The notes: generated from the letters alone by a model not told the origin. Positions 1 through 10,040 are shown, counted from the stretch's first letter. The stretch: DNA of 64,000 nt from Semisulcospira habei (GCA_036245525.1 BTPG01000004.1:228351376-228415375), one strand, 5' to 3'. Made by a program: numbers and translations.

Positions 1-616
1 TACCAGTTCTGAGCCCTTCCTTTCGGCCTCAACATCAGTCCGTGGGTATTTACAAGACTGCTTGACGCCGTGATAGCCTACTTCCGTCAGCGCTCCTTGA
101 GCCCGGCCTCCAATTACTTGGACGACCTTCTACTGCGCAACTTGGTTTCCGCAGCCCTCCAGACGGGCAGGGATGCCCTGCTTTCCCTTCTGCGTCGTCT
201 CGGTTTCCTACTCAATTTGGGGAAATCCGATCTTTTTCCCTCTCGACGGTTTCTACATCTGGGGATGGAATTCCTGACCGACCTCAACCTTGTCCGCCTG
301 CCTCTGGCCAGGCGACAGAAGATCGTCGACTTAGCGACTTCGATGGGGATGGGATCCTCCTTCACCGCCAGGGTCTGGCTTCAACTCCTGGTCCTCCTCA
401 GGGCGGCTGCGGACCTGCTTCCCTTGGGCAGACTTTATGCTCGGCCTCTCCAGCTACATCTCCTTCTTCACTGGCGACTCTCCTCGGGCGCTCTGTCGGA
501 TCTAGTACCAGTCACGCCTCTGGCTCGTCCTCACCTCGAGAGGTGGGCGGACCTCGCTTGGCTGGCTTCGGGGGTGCCCCTACACTCCCCGCCGCCTCGG
601 TGGTCTCTCTGTACAG
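1..616 (+). pseudogene. DIRS reverse transcriptase, C-terminal fragment
   Basis: Reading frame 1 gives a DIRS-type RT end: a P-F-G-L-N block near nt 25-40, the catalytic box Y-L-D-D-L-L near nt 115-132, then G-F-L-L-N-L-G-K-S and F-L-H-L-G-M-E-F, which follow it in DIRS polymerases. An in-frame TGA at 10-12 falls where this family has a basic residue before A-L-P-F-G; a CGA to TGA change would explain it (inference). The frame runs into the LINE insertion at 617 and resumes at 6661 with the RNase H aspartate codon, so the two parts were once one polyprotein. The protein would have been the element's polymerase. Confidence 0.85.
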
Positions 617-1291
617 GCCTACCCGGCACCGGCCTCCACGTGGCGTAGGTGGGTAGTCCGCTCAGTCCCTGACTGAGTGGGCTAGCGGACGGGTGCCATC
701 TTTGTCCAGGATTAGGACTTGATGTCAGCAGATATGTTGTTCAGCCTTTTCACTGGTCCGGTTTTTAAGGAGCTGTGCTAACCTAGGTCGTACCATGTTG
801 GATTGGTCCTTAAAAATACTCGTGACTTTTTGGTCCTTTGGATCCCAAGTGTTTGCCGTGCTTGGAGACCCGTGTCGGGGGAGAAGAGGATCCTGGTGGC
901 TGAGGTTCCCTTTGGGCTGCGGCTCACTGGTGCCAACACTCCACTTCGGCCTTGACTTCTACCTAAACGGGAGGCTAGTCGTACCGGCCTAGTCAATCGG
1001 CTCTTGTCACGTTGAGCCCTATCCCACTGTTGACATGCGGGTTGCTATACGGAGCACCATGCTATAGCTTCTGCTGCTGATTAGGTGCTTTACGCCAGTA
1101 TTCCCCTGCATTCAACGGTGTGATAGAAGGCGGTGGCTCAAACGGTTCAATCGGGCTTACCCCCTTGAGTATATCTTTCGGGCAGTCTCCATTGTGCGTC
1201 GGCTGGAGACCCGCCGACAGTTGCACTTTCCCTTGTTGGGCTCGGTGGCGGGCGGGGACCCCCGGGGGATGAATATCTCTACTAATATAAT
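617..1291 (+). promoter_or_regulatory. LINE 5' leader, probable internal promoter region
   Basis: This 675-bp stretch lies between the left target-site duplication and ORF1. It has no ORF of note on the sense strand. LINEs of this type usually carry an internal promoter here; no specific promoter element could be identified with confidence. Confidence 0.5.
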
Positions 1292-2731
1292 ATGGATAAA
1301 ACCAAAAAACCAAAACTAGCACAGAAACGGCGCATAGACACCGACATTGCACATGACAGTGATTCAGACTGTGAGGAAGCGACGCCTCAGGCGTCGGCCG
1401 TATGGCCTCGCTTCCTCATTGTCCATAGCAAGGTGAAGGAGAAACCAGTTACCAAGCTGCATCCTTTTCTGGTGGGGGAGACCCTCAGGAGCCGTGTTGG
1501 CAGGCCTGACGCCCAGCGCCTCAGGTCTGGTGACTTGCTGGTGGAGTGCCGTACTCGGGCACACTCCAGCGGGCTACTGGGGCTCTCTTCCATCGGAGAC
1601 ACTCCTGTGGAAGTCACACCCCACAAAACTATGAATTCGTCAAGAGGCGTAATCAAAGATCAAGCTTTGGCAGAACTGTCAGAAGATGAACTTGTAAGGA
1701 ACCTTAAGTCTCAGGGGGTGACTTGCGTCAGGCGCTTCGCTTCCAAGCGAGGTGGTGGGGAGATCCGTCTCCCTACCATCATCCTGACGTTTGGCACCCC
1801 CACCCCTCCTACTACCATCTGGGGAGGTTACTACTCCCTGAGAGTGAAAAAGTACGTCCCTCTTCCCCTCCGGTGCTTTAAGTGCCAAAAGTATGGCCAT
1901 GGGCAGAAGACATGCCGTCAGGCAGAGGCTTCATGCGCCCGTTGCACTAGGCCCGGACACTCTGCTGAGTCCTGCACAGCCACCCCCCTGTGTGTGAATT
2001 GCCAGGGGGCGCATATGGCTTCGGATAAGAAATGCCCTCGTTGGATATCCGAGTGCAAGATTCAGCAGGTGCGTGTGGAGAAGGGGCTGTCCTTTCTGGA
2101 TGCCAAAAAACTGGTTGAAGGCCCTGGTGCAGCTGCGGCTGCCCCAACCTCTAACACCTCAGTGTATACTTTTAGTGCAGCGGTGGCAGGCAAGCGCCCC
2201 ACCAAAGACTTTTCATGTCAGACCCCAACTTCTTGGTTGGGGGCGGAGCCTCGGCTCATCTCGCCCCTGGAGAGTAACCCTCCTCCGGTGGTGACAAGGA
2301 GCCAGGGAACGCAGAAGGCGGACACTGCCGGTCCGGTTGTGCCGCCTTCTGTTGCCCCTAAGCCTCAGCCCCCACCCAAACCTGTTAGTCAGTCAACTCC
2401 AAAGGCTTCTGGCTCTGGTCAGCCTTCTAAGGCCGCTAACTCTAGCGGCAGGAACGCTGCCCAGGACCAGAAGTCTAAGAAATCTATGGGACCGCTGTGC
2501 GCACGGGCCCAGAAGGGGAACACAGATGTGCCCCTTCAAAACAAATATGCTGCACTGGAGGAGCGGATGGAGGGAGTGGAAGTTGTTGTTGCTGATGCTG
2601 CGGCAGCTCCACCCCCTTCCTCTCCGAAGAACCAGAGGAGGCCCGGGAGCCGGCCCCCCTCTGTTTCTTCAACTCCTTCCAAGGTAAAGGAAAAAGGGGG
2701 GAAAAACTCCTTACCCCCAGATCAGACTTAA
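1292..2731 (+). CDS. LINE ORF1, Gag-like nucleic-acid binding protein
   Basis: A 479-residue protein with three CCHC-type zinc knuckles at about residues 195-250: C-F-K-C-x4-G-H-x4-C, C-A-R-C-x4-G-H-x4-C and C-V-N-C-x4-H-x5-C. Before them lies a conserved-looking block (about residues 25-190) typical of the ORF1 domain of I/Jockey-type elements. After them comes a low-complexity Pro/Ser/Ala/Lys tail. The role inferred from the family is RNA binding and ribonucleoprotein formation. The stop TAA at 2729-2731 is two bases before the ORF2 ATG, which suggests that ORF2 is translated by termination-reinitiation. No frameshift or stop is seen. Confidence 0.9.
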   Translation: MDKTKKPKLAQKRRIDTDIAHDSDSDCEEATPQASAVWPRFLIVHSKVKEKPVTKLHPFLVGETLRSRVGRPDAQRLRSGDLLVECRTRAHSSGLLGLSSIGDTPVEVTPHKTMNSSRGVIKDQALAELSEDELVRNLKSQGVTCVRRFASKRGGGEIRLPTIILTFGTPTPPTTIWGGYYSLRVKKYVPLPLRCFKCQKYGHGQKTCRQAEASCARCTRPGHSAESCTATPLCVNCQGAHMASDKKCPRWISECKIQQVRVEKGLSFLDAKKLVEGPGAAAAAPTSNTSVYTFSAAVAGKRPTKDFSCQTPTSWLGAEPRLISPLESNPPPVVTRSQGTQKADTAGPVVPPSVAPKPQPPPKPVSQSTPKASGSGQPSKAANSSGRNAAQDQKSKKSMGPLCARAQKGNTDVPLQNKYAALEERMEGVEVVVADAAAAPPPSSPKNQRRPGSRPPSVSSTPSKVKEKGGKNSLPPDQT

Positions 2732-2733
2732 TC

Positions 2734-5700
2734 ATGGACTCTTTGCTTCAGTGGAATTGTCGTGGTTTTCGAGCTAACTTTGAGGAATTACGTCTTTTAG
2801 TCAAGTTCTATAACCCCTCAGTCATATCTCTTCAGGAGACTTACCTGAAGACTTCTGACCCTGTGTCTTTTAATGGTTTTAATGTTATACATAAAGGCTC
2901 TGATTCGGAGAGGCGCTCGGGTGGAGCGGCTCTTCTCATTAGTAGCCAAATTTTATGTAGCCCCGTTAGCATCGACACCTGTCTTCAGGCTGTCGCTGCT
3001 CGGGTTACCTTAAAAAAGACCATAACCATATGCAGTATTTACCTGCCACCATCACTGCGGGTCTGTAGCAATGATATTTTTCACTTAGTAGATCAACTGC
3101 CCCCTCCCTTTATTCTCATGGGGGATTTTAACGGTCATGCTCACCTTTGGGGTAGTGACCACTATGATGGCAGAGGTCAGATGTTCGAAGATGTTTTTTC
3201 TCAACTTAACCTATGTGTCTTTAACGATGGCTCACCTACATACTCTAACTCAGGTTCCGGATCTAGTTCTGTTCTAGACCTCACTGTGTGTGATCCTTCT
3301 CTCATGCTGGACTTTGACTGGAAGGTTCACGACGACCTGTGTGGTAGTGACCACTTCCCAGTAGTCCTGTCATCGGTCAGCTGTGAGGAGGATTCGCCGG
3401 TGGGGCGCTGGAATCTCAAGAAAGCTAACTGGTCTCTGTTTGCCTCTCTCTGTCAGTCTCGTCTTACAGAGAAGGTGGTCATGTCAGCTGAAGAACCTGT
3501 TTCTTGTTTTACTTCTATTTTGTTGGAGGTTGCAGGTGAAACCATCCCTAGAACTTCCACATCACTCCCTCGGAAGCCAAGAGTACCATGGTTCAATGAA
3601 GAGTGCCGCAAGGCCCAAACAATGCGCAAATCTGCTCAGCGACGTGCATTTCGTAATCCGTCGCAAGCAAATATTTTAACCTTTAAAAGACAGCGGGCGA
3701 AAGCCCGTTATATTTTTAAACGTGAACGCCGTGCTTCCTGGAGACGCTTCGTCTCATCTTTATCTTCTAGGACTCCGTCCCAAAAAGTCTGGAAGGCTGT
3801 TCGAAGAATTAGGGGCAGGGGTGGCTCGGCTTCTGTCGGCCATCTTAGAGATGGTGCCAGTTTGGTCACAGATAAAAAGGCTGTGGCCAATTTGCTTGCC
3901 TCCACCATTGCCCATAATTCTTCAACAGAGCATTATTCACCTTTCTTCCAGAGAGAGAAGGAGAAGCGAGAATCTTGTGCTTGTGATTTTATATCGGATA
4001 ACTTGGAAGACTATAATGCCCCTTTTACGTTTTCAGAATTGCAGCAAGCCATGCAGAAATGTACTGACTCTGCTGCTGGATTAGATACCATCCATTATCA
4101 GCTCATAACACATCTGCCTGAGGATTCACTCCTTGTACTTCTCAAGGCCTTTAACCATATCTGGATAACCGGTCATTTTCCGCCATCTTGGCGCCAGGCT
4201 GTGGTTGTGCCAATTCCCAAGCCGGGTAAGGATCCTTCCGACCCGGGCAACTACCGGCCAATAGCTTTGACATCATGTTTATGTAAAACTATGGAACGCT
4301 TGGTCAACGCCCGACTGGTGTGGCATCTTGAGTCACAGGGTCTCATCACAGACCTCCAGTGCGGTTTCCGGCGCTTCCGTAGTACAACTGACCATCTAGT
4401 CCGCTTTGAGTCTTTTATCCGAGATGCTTTTGTCAACAAGCAGCATGTCTATGCAATTTTCTTTGATCTTGAAAAGGCATATGACACGACCTGGAAGCAT
4501 GGTATAATGTTTGATTTGTCGGACATGGGTTTTAAAGGGCATCTGCCCGTTTTTATTCACAATTTTTTGTCCAACAGGTCGTTCCATGTCCGTGTGGGCT
4601 CCACCCTCTCCGACTCCTTTGAACAGGAGATGGGTGTCCCGCAGGGCAGTATTCTATCTCCTGTTTTATTTAGCATTAAAATAAATAACATTGTAAAGGC
4701 CGTCAAGGATGATTCTGAATGCTCTTTGTTTGTGGACGACTTTGCTTTGTGTGCACGAGGTCGAGGACTTGCGTCCCTTGAGAGGCGCTTGCAGCTGTGC
4801 GTTGATCGCATCCAGGGGTGGGTGTCTCTCAATGGATTCAGATTCTCGCCCTCCAAGACAATCTGTGTGCATTTTACTAACCAGACGAAATTTTTTCCAG
4901 AACCTAGCCTGAGCATTGCTGGAGTGCCAATTAAGGTGGCTGAAGAGGCTAAGTTTTGGGGGGTCATCTTTGACAAAAGATTGACCTTCTGCAACCATGT
5001 TAACTACCTTAGAACCTCTTGTCGGAAGGCCCTCGACATTCTTCGTGTCGTTGGTCGTACTGACTGGGGTGCAGACCGCATCGTCTTACTTCGACTGTAC
5101 CGGGCCCTTGTTCGGTCCAAACTGGATTACGGCTCTGTGGTATATGGCTCGGCTTCCAAGTCTGTTCTGCAGCGTCTGAACACAATTCACCATCAAGGTC
5201 TGCGCATATGTCTGGGAGCCTTCAGGACATCTCCAGTTCCTAGTCTGTATGCAGAGGCAGGGGAGCCTTCTCTCAGGCTCCGCCGCATCCGCCTCATGCT
5301 CAGCTACGTTCTGAAGCTGAAGGCCCATCCAGAAAATCCTGCCTATGATTGTGTTTTTAACCCGTCGTTTGCAGAGATTTACGATGCCCATCCGGGAGCT
5401 GTCCGTCCACTTTCCTTCCGTGTCCGACCTCATCTGCAGGCGGCCGGAGTGGACCTGGACAAAGTTTCGGAATCTCTGCAACACGTCACTCCACCCTGGC
5501 TACTACCAGTTCCTGACATCTTGCTGGACTTGACTGCCCACAAGAAGGATTGTACTCCACCAGCCATATACCAACAGAGCCTCAATGAACTCCTTTCAAT
5601 TTTTCCTGGCTATTGTCGTCTTTATACGGATGGGTCCAAGTCTGAGGATGGAAGAGTGGCTGTGGCTGCAGTGTCCTCTCGCCATCCTAGACGCCCATTT

Positions 5701-6426
5701 AAGCTCCGTCTCCCTGACCATTCCTCTGTATTTAGTGCAGAACTGCAGGCCATTCTGCTAGCACTCAAGCATGCCTATCAGTCTCGGGAAAGGAACTTCC
5801 TGATTCTGTCTGACTCTCTTTCTGCCCTGCAGGCCCTTCAGGGCGCGGGAACAGACCATCCACTGCTGGTGCAGATTAGAGAGCTCTACGCTGACTTGAT
5901 GAAGGAATATTATGACATCATTTTTATTTGGGTCCCAGGCCATGTGGGCATCGAAGGCAACAGAATCGCAGATTCTGCTGCCAACAGTGCCCGCAGTGAC
6001 CCTGTCCCTGACACACAGACTGTCTATAGTGATTTTAAACCTGTTATTAGTGCGTACATAGCCCGCGAGTGGCAGTCCGAGTGGGACAAAGAGGAAGGGA
6101 ACAAGCTTCATGAAGCTCTTCCTAAGTTGTCTGACAGTCTACCTTTCCGCTGCGGCAGCCGCCGTGAGGAGACTGTCCTTGCTCGGCTCCACATCGGGCA
6201 CACATATGTTACGCACTCTTACTTACTTAAACAGGATGAGCGTCCATGGTGTTTTGCCTGTGATGAGCAGTTTTCTGTTCGACACTTTTTGCTGTATTGT
6301 GCTGACCTAATTGACACCAGATATAAACACTTCACAGCAGACTCCTTGAAGGTTTTGTTCCGGGATGTTCCCCCGGACAAAATCTTCAATTTTTTGAGAG
6401 AATGCAATATTTTTAACAAGATCTGA
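2734..6426 (+). CDS. LINE ORF2 polyprotein: APE endonuclease, reverse transcriptase, RNase H
   Basis: A 1230-residue protein. The N-terminal APE-like endonuclease shows Q-W-N-C-R-G (about 7-12), S-L-Q-E-T (about 31-35), M-G-D-F-N-G-H (about 128-134) and G-S-D-H-F-P (about 204-209). The RT shows N-Y-R-P-I-A-L, F-D-L-E-K-A-Y-D, G-V-P-Q-G-S-I-L-S-P and F-V-D-D-F (about 666-670), a V-D-D variant of the usual A-D-D. The RNase H shows Y-T-D-G-S (about 962), E-L-Q-A, S-D-S-L-S-A-L and W-V-P-G-H-V-G-I-E-G-N (about 1064). Near the end there is a C-x2-C-x7-H-x4-C finger. All catalytic motifs are present and the frame is open, so target-primed reverse transcription could work. Insertion at CTCTCTGTACAG reflects its endonuclease cut. 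Confidence 0.93.
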   Translation: MDSLLQWNCRGFRANFEELRLLVKFYNPSVISLQETYLKTSDPVSFNGFNVIHKGSDSERRSGGAALLISSQILCSPVSIDTCLQAVAARVTLKKTITICSIYLPPSLRVCSNDIFHLVDQLPPPFILMGDFNGHAHLWGSDHYDGRGQMFEDVFSQLNLCVFNDGSPTYSNSGSGSSSVLDLTVCDPSLMLDFDWKVHDDLCGSDHFPVVLSSVSCEEDSPVGRWNLKKANWSLFASLCQSRLTEKVVMSAEEPVSCFTSILLEVAGETIPRTSTSLPRKPRVPWFNEECRKAQTMRKSAQRRAFRNPSQANILTFKRQRAKARYIFKRERRASWRRFVSSLSSRTPSQKVWKAVRRIRGRGGSASVGHLRDGASLVTDKKAVANLLASTIAHNSSTEHYSPFFQREKEKRESCACDFISDNLEDYNAPFTFSELQQAMQKCTDSAAGLDTIHYQLITHLPEDSLLVLLKAFNHIWITGHFPPSWRQAVVVPIPKPGKDPSDPGNYRPIALTSCLCKTMERLVNARLVWHLESQGLITDLQCGFRRFRSTTDHLVRFESFIRDAFVNKQHVYAIFFDLEKAYDTTWKHGIMFDLSDMGFKGHLPVFIHNFLSNRSFHVRVGSTLSDSFEQEMGVPQGSILSPVLFSIKINNIVKAVKDDSECSLFVDDFALCARGRGLASLERRLQLCVDRIQGWVSLNGFRFSPSKTICVHFTNQTKFFPEPSLSIAGVPIKVAEEAKFWGVIFDKRLTFCNHVNYLRTSCRKALDILRVVGRTDWGADRIVLLRLYRALVRSKLDYGSVVYGSASKSVLQRLNTIHHQGLRICLGAFRTSPVPSLYAEAGEPSLRLRRIRLMLSYVLKLKAHPENPAYDCVFNPSFAEIYDAHPGAVRPLSFRVRPHLQAAGVDLDKVSESLQHVTPPWLLPVPDILLDLTAHKKDCTPPAIYQQSLNELLSIFPGYCRLYTDGSKSEDGRVAVAAVSSRHPRRPFKLRLPDHSSVFSAELQAILLALKHAYQSRERNFLILSDSLSALQALQGAGTDHPLLVQIRELYADLMKEYYDIIFIWVPGHVGIEGNRIADSAANSARSDPVPDTQTVYSDFKPVISAYIAREWQSEWDKEEGNKLHEALPKLSDSLPFRCGSRREETVLARLHIGHTYVTHSYLLKQDERPWCFACDEQFSVRHFLLYCADLIDTRYKHFTADSLKVLFRDVPPDKIFNFLRECNIFNKI

Positions 6427-6660
6427 GCATTCATAGACTATGTGAATTTTTTTCTTTGCCCTTTTTGAGAGTCTGTAGACGTTTCTTTTCCAGACATGTG
6501 CGACGTTTTAGCCTGGGATTTTTAATCTATATTTACATCTTGTCTTAAGACCTTGCTTTTAGTCTGGCTGACCAGATTTTTACCCATCCCGCCGTGAGAT
6601 GGCCTTAGTCGCCTGCTCGGCGTTAAACCCAAATAACTAACTAACTAACTCTCTGTACAG
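6427..6660 (+). other. LINE 3' region, simple-repeat tail and right target-site duplication
   Basis: A 3' untranslated stretch ends in GGCGTTAAACCCAAATAACT followed by further ACTA/AACT repeats. The tail is not poly(A). It is followed at 6649-6660 by the second copy of the 12-bp target duplication. Confidence 0.85.
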
Positions 6661-7592
6661 ATGCGAGCCAGGCCGGCTGGGGCGCGCACCTGTTACCGGA
6701 TTTTCTCTCGGCCTCGGGCGTTTGGCCTCGGGAGCTGTTAGGGAATCGCATCAACTGGCTGGAGCTGAAGGCAGTTGGGTTGGCACTCGACGTTTGGCAG
6801 GAGGCCTTGGCCAATCAGGAAGTCCTCGTGCTCTCCGACAACTCGACGGTGGTGGCTTACATACAGAATCAGGGGGGCACTCACTCGCCCTCCCTTTGCA
6901 TTCTACTGTACCACCTTCTCCTCTGGTGCAGGGATCGAGGCATTACCCTACGAGCCCGCCACATCCCTGGCCACCTCAACGTGATTGCGGACGCCCTGTC
7001 TCGTATCGGACAGTTGCTCCACACGGAGTGGTCCATATGCCCGGATATTTTTCGCCTGATCTGCTCTCACTGGGAAACACCGCTAGTGGTTCTGTTTGCC
7101 ACCAGATGGAACAACCAGCTCCCGGTCTACGTCTCTCCAGTCCCGGATCCACTCGCTTGGGCAGTGGACGCGCTCGCCATCCCTTGGGACGGCCTGATTG
7201 CTTACGCCTACCCCCCGTCAGTCCTCGTTCCGAAGGTACTGCGGAAGCTTCTGGGATGCTCGGCGGTCCTCCTGCTGGTGGCCCCCTTCAACTGGACCAA
7301 GAGCTGGACCACGGACCTCCTCGCGCTTGCGACGGACCCTCCCCTGGAGCTCCCTACCCCTCCCATGATGCTCAAGCAGCCCCGTCAGCAGCTTTTCCAT
7401 CCGTGCCCGGAACGCCTCCGCCTACACGCTTGGAGGTTGTCTGGCAAGCCCTCGCCGCTAGAGGTTTCTCGGATGCTGCAGTGGCGGCAATTGCAGCAGC
7501 CCGCAGACTCTCTACAAGGAAGGTGTACGAAGGCAAGTGGAGGGTCTTTCAGACCTGGTGCACCTCCCATGGGCTCCCTCCCACTAACCTAG
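6661..7592 (+). pseudogene. DIRS RNase H and C-terminal polymerase segment
   Basis: This continues the frame cut at 616. The first residues after the LINE are D-A-S-Q-A-G-W-G, the first RNase H motif; then come L-E-L-K-A (about 6760), S-D-N-S-T-V-V-A-Y-I-Q (about 6835) and H-I-P-G-H-L-N-V-I-A-D-A-L-S (about 6960), the other RNase H motifs of DIRS/LTR type. The C-terminal extension (T-R-W-N-N-Q-L-P and following) is typical of DIRS polymerases. The frame is open to 7592 and overlaps the recombinase, which lies in another frame, as usual in DIRS elements. The gene is dead because the LINE splits it. Confidence 0.85.
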
Positions 7593-8502
7593 CCTCCCAC
7601 CAACTGGCGGAGTTCTCCCTGTGGCTCTTCGACGACCAGGGCTTAGCCCCGGTCACCATCAAGGGCTACCGCGCTATGATCGCAGACACCTACTGTCACC
7701 TGTGTCTCCCGGACCCAGGCGCCTGCAAGGATCTGTCGGATTTACTGGCTCACTTTGAACTCCGACGTCCGTTTTCACGTTCCCTAGTACCCCGGTGGGA
7801 TTTTGCCTGGGTACTGACGTGGTAGAATACGGACCGGTTTGAACCCCTCCCCTTGGCTCGGTTCTCAGACTTGACCCGGAAAATCTGTTTCCTTCTGGCT
7901 CTCGCTACAGCGTCCCGAGTCGGCGAGCTTCACGCGCTCTCGATGCTCCCAGCCTGTTTGCAGTTTTGTTCCAACGGCTCTGCGCAGCTGCTACCCAATC
8001 CGTCCTTCCTGGCCAAGAACCGCCGCCCGCGGCGGCTCCTCAGATGCTAACTATACGGCCCCTCCGTGGAGCGGACCTCTCCCCTGGATCGCGGCAACAG
8101 GACCCAGTGCGGCCGCTAAGGATTTACCTGCGCCGCTCTAAGCCGCAGCGCCGGGGGCGCTTGCGCCTCTTCCTACCTTTGTCCGCGGGCAGACACGACA
8201 TCTCGGCCCAGACCGTGTCATCCTGGCTGCGGTGGGTGATTAGGTCAGCATACCAGGACCTCTCCCCACGCGGCGCTGAGCTCTTACAAATCCGGGCGCT
8301 TGAAGTGAGAGCAGTAGCCACCAGTCTAGCCCTGGACCGCAACTGCTCGGTCAAAGATATTGTGACAGCGGGTGGCTGGCGCTCAGACTTCACTTTCGCA
8401 CGCTTCTACCTTAGAGACCTATCCGGCCAACGTGACTCCCTGGCACGAGTGGGCGACTTCTCCGCGGCCCAGCACTCCCTCCGAGCGCCGCTGGCGTCTT
8501 AG
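7400..8502 (+). pseudogene. DIRS tyrosine recombinase, with stop, frameshift and altered His
   Basis: Site-specific recombinase that integrates the circular DIRS DNA. The N-terminal core-binding part is about 7424-7800 (S-T-R-K-V-Y-E-G-K-W and following). The catalytic domain shows A-T-A-S-R-V-G-E-L-H (first Arg, about 7905-7935), then R-A-L-E-V-R-A-V-A-T-S (about 8290-8325) and F-A-R-F-Y-L-R-D-L with the Tyr nucleophile (about 8395-8420). A TAG interrupts the frame at 7823-7825 and the frame shifts near 8000-8040. In the H-x-x-R box the His position reads Leu (CTT), one base from CAT, so catalysis is probably lost. The box assignments come from family knowledge. Confidence 0.82.
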
Positions 8503-8589
8503 TTACGTCATAGCTGAAATCGTCGGGAGTTCCCTCTCGATGGGGCCAGCGGAGTGGTTGGGTTATGGTTTAGGTACGGCACCCTCCGC

Positions 8590-8700
8590 CTGTTCGCCAT
8601 TCTTCCAGATAGTAATGCCATCGGTAATGTATTTTGAAAAAACAAATGAATTTTTTTTCTAAAATGTATTTTTTTGAAAAATACTTACCGATGGCATTAC
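8590..8700 (+). repeat. DIRS internal complementary region
   Basis: The stretch around TAATGCCATCGGTAATG and TACTTACCGATGGCATTA joins a piece complementary to the (unseen) left terminus and a piece complementary to the right terminus at 8893-8958. In DIRS-1 this region templates completion of the circular intermediate. Confidence 0.85.
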
Positions 8701-8958
8701 TCGGATGGCCCTCCCACCTGCCCCGCTTGCCTCTTGTGGCTAAGTGTGAAACTGACGAGGTCGCCCTGTGCTCGCCGGGATAGGGTAGTAAGGGGAGGCC
8801 ACCCGGGGTCCTAGTGCTTGGATCCCCGGTGTCTCCTCCCCAGTTGTGTGCTACACACAACTTTTGCTGAAATCTATAGGCAATAGAGTGTATTCCAGAT
8901 AGTAATGCCATCGGTAAGTATTTTTCAAAAAAATACATTTTAGAAAAAAAATTCATTT
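8700..8958 (+). repeat. DIRS right inverted terminal repeat
   Basis: It ends in GCCATCGGTAAGTATTTTTC followed by an A-rich run. The outer 65 bp is the complement of the second half of the internal complementary region. The same edge motif recurs in the DIRS element at 15157-21187 (GACATGAC variant) and in the solo copy at 39705-39995. Confidence 0.8.
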
Positions 8959-9128
8959 TGGATGTGCTGACCGAACCTTGATATCAACAGTTGTAGAGGA
9001 GAAAAATTATTCCCAAGTCAGAATTGGGTCAAAGATATAGGTTGCACCCCTCTGTAGTAAGGACTGAAGGGGCAGCTGTGCTTGATCACCACGTCACTGC
9101 CGCATGCGTCCTCCTAGCAGAGGTGCTG

Positions 9129-9349
9129 TTAACCCATTTAACCCCAAGCCCGCATTTCCCAAATATTGGAGGTGCCACCCAGCTACTATGTACCAGTTGC
9201 AGGAGATGGATCGACTGACCATGATAATTCAAGGGCAGTGCCAGATCAGCTTGGCGCCTTAGGCGCCAAGCTGCTCTGGCGCTGCCCTTGAATTATCTTG
9301 TTCAGTCGATCCATCTCCTGCTGCAGGGCGTTGGGGCTAAATGGGTTAA
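9129..9349. mobile_element. Family A palindromic MITE, complete copy
   Basis: A 221-bp unit bounded by TTAA on both sides and starting and ending CCCATTTA..TAAATGGG. The inner arms AATTCAAGGGCAGTGCCAGA and their complement form a near-perfect hairpin centred on GGCGCCTTAGGCGCC. TTAA target sites with CCC/GGG ends are the pattern of piggyBac-type MITEs; that class is inference because no transposase is present. Confidence 0.8.
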
Positions 9350-9775
9350 TAGCGAATAAGATAAGTAATAGCGGATAAGTAATAATGGATAAGTAATAGC
9401 GGATAAGTAATAATGGATAAGTAATAGCGGATAAGTAATAATGGATAAGTAATAGCGGATAAGTAATAATGGATAAGTAATAGCGGATAAGTAATAATGG
9501 ATAAGTAATAGCGGATAAGTAATAATGGATAAGTAATACCGGATAAGTAATAGCGGATAAGTAATAATGGATAAGTAATACCAGATAAGTAATAATGGAT
9601 AAGTAATAGCGGATAAGTAATAATGGATAAGTATTAGCGGATAAGTATTAGCGGATAAGTAATAGAGGATAAGTAATAGCGGATAAGTAATAGCGGATAA
9701 GTAATAATGGATAAGTAATAATGGATAAGTAATAACGGATAAGTAATAGCGGATAAGTAATAGCGGATAAGTACC
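9350..9775. repeat. Minisatellite, 14-bp units GATAAGTAATAGCG / GATAAGTAATAATG
   Basis: About 30 copies, often alternating as a 28-bp pair. The array begins directly at the right TTAA of the family A element. Confidence 0.95.
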
Positions 9776-9970
9776 TCAAACGGCCGATGTCGGTCAGACA
9801 ACTCGTTGCGAGCTAGAGGAATAGATTCTCATGAGCTCTGGCAGCCGCAGTGACTCGCGGGAACACACGCCTCATGCTTGTGGAGTGGGCCGGGTGACTG
9901 CGGAATATTTGGAGTCTGTGCGAGTTTGACCTACTTCTGACTGGTGTTTGGTGTTGACTTAACTGTGCAG

Positions 9971-10040
9971 GATGAGGTCAGCAGTATTGTCGATCGTGAT
10001 GATGGGGATAACTCTGTGGGCACTGAGGACATGGGTGCCG
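9971..10040 (+). CDS. GAPVD1: GAPVD1 exon (first in window)
   Basis: 70 nt between GTGCAG and GTGAGT. It reads D-E-V-S-S-I-V-D-R-D-D-G-D-N-S-V-G-T and ends in phase 1; its last G joins AC of the next exon to give Asp. Acidic and probably disordered. Supported by splice signals and phase match, less by homology. Confidence 0.78.

Larger units (their letters stand above)
617..6648 (+). mobile_element. I-superfamily (I/Nimb-like) LINE, apparently full length
   Basis: Two-ORF non-LTR retrotransposon inserted in the same orientation inside the DIRS RNase H domain. It is flanked by a perfect 12-bp duplication, CTCTCTGTACAG (605-616 and 6649-6660). It has a 675-bp leader, a Gag-like ORF1, an ORF2 with APE endonuclease, RT and RNase H, and a short 3' region ending in a TAACT-type repeat instead of poly(A). 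An RNase H after the RT and a simple-repeat tail fit the I superfamily; Nimb, first described in a freshwater snail, is the likely group (inference). Both ORFs are uninterrupted, so the copy is young relative to its host element and may be competent. Confidence 0.88.
1..8958 (+). mobile_element. DIRS-1-like retrotransposon, 3' portion, decayed, split by a LINE
   Basis: Tyrosine-recombinase retrotransposon whose left part lies outside the window. In order it shows a reverse transcriptase end (1-616), RNase H (6661 on), a tyrosine recombinase (about 7400-8502), an internal complementary region (8590-8700) and a right inverted terminal repeat (8700-8958). The internal complementary region matches the complement of the element's outer edge, which is the hallmark of DIRS-1 circular replication and separates it from Ngaro/PAT elements. 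The LINE at 617-6648 interrupts it. Nonsense and frameshift changes in RT and recombinase show this copy is dead. It lies upstream of the first GAPVD1 exon seen here and so is probably intronic. Confidence 0.9.
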
